Positions 61,534 to 64,000 of a stretch of 64,000 nucleotides of DNA are shown here, piece by piece. The notes under the pieces are model-generated. The model saw only the letters and a list, made by a program, of their open reading frames with translations, searched no databases and had not been told where the DNA came from. The stretch is from Sphingobium_A sp965228065 (lineage in GTDB: Bacteria > Pseudomonadota > Alphaproteobacteria > Sphingomonadales > Sphingomonadaceae): the NCBI GenBank assembly GCA_965228065.1, contig OZ245788.1:5828001-5892000 (forward strand), in the 5' to 3' direction. Each line of letters begins with the position of its first letter. Within the stretch, counting starts at the first letter, position 1. Made by a program: the position numbers and the translations under genes.

Positions 61534-63117
61534 ATGCCAAAAGTCCTTATTTCCGACAAAATGGATCCCCAGGCTGCCGCGATCTTCCGCGAGCGCGGCG
61601 TCGAGGTCGACGAGATCACCGGCAAGACCAAAGAAGAGCTGATCGCGATCATCGGCCAGTATGACGGCCTCGCCATCCGCTCCGCGACGAAGGTCACCAA
61701 GGAGATCCTCGACGCCGCGACCAATCTGAAGGTCGTCGGCCGCGCCGGCATCGGCGTCGACAATGTCGATATCCCCTCGGCATCCGCCAAGGGCGTCGTC
61801 GTCATGAACACGCCGTTCGGCAATTCGATCACGACTGCCGAGCATGCGATCGCGCTGATGTTCGCGCTCGCCCGCCAGCTTCCCGAGGCCGATGCCTCCA
61901 CCCAGGCGGGCAAGTGGGAAAAGAACCGCTTCATGGGCGTCGAGCTGACCAACAAGACGCTCGGCCTGATCGGTGCCGGCAATATCGGTTCGATCGTCGC
62001 CGACCGCGCGCGCGGCCTGAAGATGAAGGTGGTCGCCTATGACCCCTTCCTCACCCCCGAGCGGGCGGTCGAGATGGGCATCGAGAAGGTGACGCTGGAC
62101 GATCTGCTCGCCCGCGCCGATTTCATCACGCTCCACACGCCGCTGACCGACCAGACGCGCAACATCCTGAGCCGCGAAAACATCGCGAAAGCCAAGAAGG
62201 GCGTACGCATCATCAACTGCGCGCGCGGCGGACTGGTCGACGAAGCGGCGCTGAAGGACGCACTCGATTCGGGCCAGGTCGGCGGCGCCGCGCTGGACGT
62301 GTTCGTTGAGGAGCCGGCGACGGCGAGCCCGTTGTTCGGCACGCCGAACTTCATCTCGACCCCCCATCTCGGCGCGTCGACCAGCGAAGCGCAGGTCAAT
62401 GTCGCGCTTCAGGTCGCCGAGCAGATGGCCGATTATCTGGTCAATGGCGGCATCACCAACGCACTCAACGTGCCGTCGCTCTCCGCCGAGGAAGCGCCGC
62501 AGCTCCGCCCCTATATGGCGCTCGCCGAGAAGCTCGGTTCGCTGGTCGGCCAGCTTGAGGGCGATCGGATCAAGGGTGTCGCGATCGAGGTCGAGGGCGC
62601 CGCCGCCGAGCTCAATCCCAAGCCGATCACCGCCGCGGTGCTGTCGGGCCTGATGCGCGCCTATTCCGACACGGTGAACATGGTCAACGCACCCTATCTG
62701 GCGCGCGAGCGCGGGCTGGACGTGCGCGAGGTACGCCATGACCGTGAAGGCGACTATCACACGCTGCTGCGCGTGACGGTCACGACCGAGGCCGGCGAGC
62801 GCTCGGTGGCGGGCACGTTGTTCTCCAACGCAGAGCCACGGCTGGTCGAACTCCACGGCATCAAGGTGGAGGCCGATCTCGACGGCGAGATGCTCTATGT
62901 CGTCAACCAGGATGCACCGGGCTTTATCGGCCGCATCGGATCGGCACTGGGCGAAGCGGAGATCAACATCGCCACCTTCCACCTCGGCCGCCGTGCCGCG
63001 GGCCCGGGCGGAGAAGCGGCGCTTCTGCTGTCGGTAGACATGCCCGTGTCCGAACCGGTGCTGTGGTCGATCTGCAACCTGCCCGGCGTGAAGCGGGTCA
63101 AGGCGCTGAAATTCTGA
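61534..63117 (+). CDS. serA: D-3-phosphoglycerate dehydrogenase
   Basis: A 527-residue NAD-dependent enzyme, the first step of serine synthesis. The NAD-binding GAGNIGS lies near residue 148. Catalytic residues lie in NCARGGLVDE (Arg), EEPA (Glu) and PHLGAS (His). A long ACT-like regulatory tail (about 320-527) includes VVNQDAPGFIGRIGSALGE, the type I, long form. I start at ATG 61534 with AAAGG nine bases upstream; a frame nine codons longer begins inside a repeat. Confidence 0.96.
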   Translation: MPKVLISDKMDPQAAAIFRERGVEVDEITGKTKEELIAIIGQYDGLAIRSATKVTKEILDAATNLKVVGRAGIGVDNVDIPSASAKGVVVMNTPFGNSITTAEHAIALMFALARQLPEADASTQAGKWEKNRFMGVELTNKTLGLIGAGNIGSIVADRARGLKMKVVAYDPFLTPERAVEMGIEKVTLDDLLARADFITLHTPLTDQTRNILSRENIAKAKKGVRIINCARGGLVDEAALKDALDSGQVGGAALDVFVEEPATASPLFGTPNFISTPHLGASTSEAQVNVALQVAEQMADYLVNGGITNALNVPSLSAEEAPQLRPYMALAEKLGSLVGQLEGDRIKGVAIEVEGAAAELNPKPITAAVLSGLMRAYSDTVNMVNAPYLARERGLDVREVRHDREGDYHTLLRVTVTTEAGERSVAGTLFSNAEPRLVELHGIKVEADLDGEMLYVVNQDAPGFIGRIGSALGEAEINIATFHLGRRAAGPGGEAALLLSVDMPVSEPVLWSICNLPGVKRVKALKF

Positions 63118-63125
63118 TGCCGAGG

Positions 63126-63156
63126 GGGCGGGTTCGGCAACGGACCCGCCCTTTTT
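63126..63156 (+). terminator. Rho-independent terminator after serA
   Basis: GGGCGGGT at 63126-63133 pairs with ACCCGCCC at 63144-63151, extended inward by a few further pairs, followed by TTTTT at 63152-63156. A clear intrinsic terminator ten bases after the serA stop. Confidence 0.87.
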
Positions 63157-63187
63157 CCTGAGCGCGCATATCCGTGCTTCTCACCGT

Positions 63188-63277
63188 GTCATCCCCGCGA
63201 AAGCGGGGATCCCGCTTCTTCTTCTTTCCCCTGATGCTTCACGGAATAGCGGGATTCCCGCTTTCGCGGGAATGACG
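63188..63277. repeat. Paired palindrome, CCCCGCGAAAGCGGGG family
   Basis: Inverted arms starting GTCATCCCCGCGAAAGCGGG at 63188 and ending with the complementary CGGGAATGAC near 63276, in the gap between serA and hisZ. Each arm is a hairpin of the NCCGCGAAAGCGGN layout seen elsewhere in the window with different stem bases. Confidence 0.7.
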
Positions 63278-63349
63278 AGCAAGGGGATGACGCGGATCAG
63301 TCCCCAAGACCGGATTGCTTTGAATCCACCATCCGCTAAGAGCCGCCAC

Positions 63350-64000
63350 ATGATCCTGCCCGGCCTACTTCCCGAAGGATATCGCGACCGACTGCCGCCT
63401 GAGGCGGACGCTTCGGCCCGCCTTGTCCGCTGTGTCCTCGATACCGCCTCCGGCTATGGCTATGAGCGGGTGTCACCACCGCTCGCCGAATTCGAGGACG
63501 GCCTTCGCCTTGGCCTGAAGACCGCAAGCGCGCAGGATCTGCTGCGCTTCGTCGATCCCGTCTCTCAGCGGACGATGGCGATCCGGCCCGATATCACCAC
63601 CCAGGTCGGCCGAATCGCCGCGACGCGCATGGCGCACCACCCCCGCCCGCTCCGGCTGAGCTATGGCGGCCCGGTGTTGCGGCTCAAGGCCACGCAACTG
63701 CGCCCCGAGCGTGAAATGATGCAGGTCGGCGCCGAGTTGATCGGCCTCGACACCGTCGCCGCCGCGCTCGAGATCGTGACCGTCGCCGTCGAAGCGCTGG
63801 CACGCGCGGGCGTGACGGGCCTCACCATCGATTTCACCCTGCCCGACCTGGTCGACCATCTCGCCGCCGGACCACTGCCGCTCGATCCAGCCGAAGTGTC
63901 GAACGTACGCGCGCTGCTCGACGCGAAGGATGCCGGCGGATTGGCCGCACGCGGCGCGGCGGCATTCCTGCCTTTGGTGGAAGCCGCGGGCGAGTTCGAC
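63350..64000 (+). CDS. hisZ: ATP phosphoribosyltransferase regulatory subunit HisZ (partial)
   Basis: The first 217 codons of a gene that runs off the right edge; no stop is reached. It begins MILPGLLPEGYRDRLPPEAD. It shows the histidyl-tRNA synthetase-like motifs of HisZ: YGYERVSPPLAEFED, TMAIRPDITTQVGRIAATRM (motif 2 region) and REMMQVGAELIG. HisZ lacks tRNA charging and instead activates the short-form HisG in the first step of histidine synthesis. hisG is not in the window. True HisS is the main alternative, but the shortened motif 2 context and gene order favour HisZ. Confidence 0.82.
   Translation, partial: MILPGLLPEGYRDRLPPEADASARLVRCVLDTASGYGYERVSPPLAEFEDGLRLGLKTASAQDLLRFVDPVSQRTMAIRPDITTQVGRIAATRMAHHPRPLRLSYGGPVLRLKATQLRPEREMMQVGAELIGLDTVAAALEIVTVAVEALARAGVTGLTIDFTLPDLVDHLAAGPLPLDPAEVSNVRALLDAKDAGGLAARGAAAFLPLVEAAGEFD

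Overview
The window looks like a chromosomal segment of a GC-rich alphaproteobacterium, most likely a sphingomonad (Sphingomonas or a close relative). I base this on codon use, on the gene order htpX-rsmB-rpe-heparinase-purH and serC-serA-hisZ, on a serC-type leader RNA, and on several families of short intergenic palindromes that I associate with sphingomonads. No species can be named from sequence alone. I see no tRNA or rRNA gene, insertion sequence, prophage or CRISPR array.

Layout. 1-5935: a tightly overlapping operon of two zinc-ribbon DUF4178 proteins, a 49-residue membrane peptide, a DUF350 protein, a membrane-anchored aminopropyltransferase, a Tat-exported flavin oxidase and an S-adenosylmethionine decarboxylase. 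It looks like a specialised aminopropyl/polyamine system at the cell envelope and is the best candidate here for undescribed biology. 6152-13297: NhaA antiporter, a GlxA-type regulator divergent from a haloperoxidase-like hydrolase and an SDR, DUF4126 plus a MerA-like flavoprotein, and a serine/threonine dehydratase. 13364-20111: SDHAF4 homologue, HtpX, RsmB, Rpe, a heparinase-like protein and PurH. 20266-24628: flippase and DNA polymerase I. 24707-30232: two paralogous secreted hydrolases, an MFS pump, an esterase divergent from its TetR regulator, and a CAP protein. 30245-33155: ArsR regulator with divergent desaturase, then NadB. 33180-33623: a DUF559 nuclease gene bracketed by a perfect 39-bp inverted repeat. 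33622-37245: ABC ATPase, zf-CHCC protein, TldD, DUF924, DUF2007.

37349-39259: glnK-amtB behind a textbook sigma-54 promoter and closed by a strong terminator. 39350-45624: GMC oxidoreductase with a palindromic operator; a four-gene overlapping operon (phosphatase-like, membrane protein, sterol desaturase, orphan barstar); and an overlapping exporter-GNAT-ispG operon. 45670-48231: acyltransferase and a secreted protein with two retropepsin-like domains plus PDZ. 48449-55194: OmpR/EnvZ-type two-component system, secreted hypothetical, OprO/P-type porin, and a SulP transporter-carbonic anhydrase pair. 55263-60107: S1/P1 nuclease, PheA, cytochrome c, GNAT, LOG protein, extensin-like lipoprotein. 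60187-64000: serine biosynthesis (serC-serA) under a serC leader RNA, then the 5' part of hisZ, cut by the window edge.

Themes: most functional units are short operons joined by 1-14 base start/stop overlaps, implying translational coupling. Nine palindromic repeat pairs sit in or at the edges of the intergenic spaces. Many start sites had to be moved from the longest open frame; the reasons are given entry by entry.
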